Part shown: in pieces, positions 63,000-64,000 of the stretch
How the letters are laid out: every line of letters begins with the position of its first letter
Position numbering within the stretch: the stretch's first letter is position 1
Assembly (NCBI GenBank): GCA_022457065.1
Contig: JAJGBQ010000001.1
Location: forward strand, 2,418,001 to 2,482,000
Reading direction: 5' to 3'
Source: Curvularia sp. ZM96
Lineage: Eukaryota; Ascomycota; Dothideomycetes; Pleosporales; Pleosporaceae
DNA length: 64,000 nucleotides
Notes under the pieces: generated by a model
What the model saw: only the letters and a program-made list of their open reading frames with translations
The model's database searches: none
Told to the model about the DNA's origin: nothing
Translations under genes and position numbers: made by a program

Positions 63000-64000
63000 T
63001 TAGATGGTGCGAACACCACGAGCCAACTCAGCCCTGACACGCCTCCTGTATTGGTCGCGGTATTGAATACGGCCGTATGTTCCGAAGCCAACGGCAATGA
63101 AGAAGAACAGGGCCCAGACAGATGTGATGACAAGACCGATTGGGAAGAAGGCCAATGCAACTCCTGGAACGACAAAGGGTGCGGCAGAAGAGACGGCGGC
63201 AGATGCGGACGCAGCAGCTTGAGGGTCGGCGTTTGTAGGAGCAGTGCCTGCTCGAGAGAAGATGCCGTTGACGAAGGATGCCTCTTGGGATGACAGTGTG
63301 GTCTCGACGTCCCGGCCAGTGACTGGGTTCTTGGCAGCTAGGTCGATCTGAGGAACGAGAAGAGGCTTTAGAGACTCTCTAGAAGTACTGTTAGAATCGG
63401 TAATACGATAACGAGCTCACGTTACTTACTGGGTCATGGCTGAGCCCATCAGGTTCTCATTAATCCTTCCCACATACATGAGGACCTTCAGTTGCGACAT
63501 GCCGTTGATGTTGGGTCCGTTGTTGTTTTGTCTCTCGATCAAACGGCCCTCAACGACTGGCGAGATGATTTCCCGCTTTGCAAAGTTGCCTTGCATGTTC
63601 TGTACAGTTGCACCAAGGTACGACAGCGTCATGCTCACATCGGCTGCAGTGACACCAACCCATGGGTCGATAGGAGCCGACACATTATACATTCGAAGCT
63701 CAGCCTGGAAGACACCAGTTGTGTTGTCAAGAAACGGGAGGTTGTAGCAGACGGCGATTCCACTAGGGTTCGACGCCTGGCCATTGAGACTGCTTAGAGT
63801 GTTCATACACGCCGCCCTGGTCTGTTCCTCCCATTGCGCCTGGTTTACATTCGACGCATCGCCACTTGCGGGCGTCAGTGAAGCTAGTGGTGCCGTATCT
63901 GCAGGGTTTGCGTCTTGTCGTCGAGTAAGAGTGGCCATGCGTCCCGCGTCCCGTCGAAGTACCTCCTCGATATCCAGGCCTGGCTGGAGAAGAGCGTCGA
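63000..64000 (-). CDS. Uncharacterised membrane protein, 5' end beyond window
   Basis: Exons seen: (64000 or beyond)-63430 and 63378-63000, with a 51-bp intron (gtaagt...ttctag). The frame stays open to the window end (LLQPGLDIEEVLRRDAGR before a Met at 63938), so the true start is probably outside, though that Met cannot be excluded. The visible protein has an N-terminal, likely extracytoplasmic part with two Cys (AACMNTL, AVCYNLPFLDNTTG) and NxT/NxS glycosylation sites; an Ala/Ser-rich linker (ADPQAAASASAAVSSAA); one strong, long hydrophobic segment (FFPIGLVITSVWALFFFIAVGF); and a short Arg-rich tail (RIQYRDQYRRRVRAEL). Topology type I is suggested. No family recognised. Confidence 0.75.

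Overview
The window is nuclear DNA of a filamentous ascomycete, most probably a dothideomycete and plausibly order Pleosporales. The evidence is short spliceosomal introns (about 41-112 bp, mostly GTRNGT...CTRAY...YAG), dense genes on both strands, and fungal families (PDR-type ABC transporter, Zn2Cys6 regulator, Met8, Pep7/Vac1, P5A-ATPase Spf1, Eaf7). Species cannot be fixed from the sequence alone. Two genes are cut by the window ends: BMS1 on the left and an unrecognised membrane protein on the right.

Layout. 1-17 kb: BMS1 (partial), GPI inositol-deacylase BST1/PGAP1, two proteins with an F-box-like LPxE(I/L)R start, mitochondrial malate dehydrogenase, carnitine acetyltransferase, and a small conserved protein. 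17-30 kb (accessory in character): a FAD oxidoreductase, a full-size PDR ABC transporter and a divergent Zn2Cys6 regulator, followed by a small secreted protein. 31-44 kb (mostly housekeeping): PEP7, MET8, a METTL16-type RNA methyltransferase, two uncharacterised proteins, glutaminyl-tRNA synthetase, and a fungal regulator-like protein without a zinc cluster. 44-57 kb: SPF1, a paraoxonase-like protein, a haloacid-dehalogenase-like hydrolase, a GPI-anchored protein, a gamma-tubulin complex component and EAF7. 57-64 kb: a TcuA-like flavoprotein divergent from a class V aminotransferase, a tiny cysteine-rich secreted protein, and the truncated membrane protein.

How genes may work together. Malate dehydrogenase and carnitine acetyltransferase both serve acetate and fatty-acid carbon metabolism but are independent genes. 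The carnitine acetyltransferase carries both a spliced mitochondrial presequence and a C-terminal peroxisomal AKL, so one gene probably serves both organelles. The regulator, transporter and FAD oxidoreductase (18.8-28.7 kb) look like a small efflux/detoxification unit; the regulator/transporter promoter holds repeated CGGAAC boxes. The flavoprotein/aminotransferase pair (57.6-61.4 kb) shares a promoter with strong dyad symmetry.

Most noteworthy: a start codon apparently split by an intron (29718/29768), a 25-bp perfect hairpin (9994-10047), a likely GC-AG intron in BST1, a 96-bp in-frame intron in the METTL16 homologue, a 23-nt microexon in PEP7, and a cysteine-rich secreted gene made of three tiny exons (61648-61977). 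I found no rRNA, CRISPR array or intact transposon, and no tRNA I could support.
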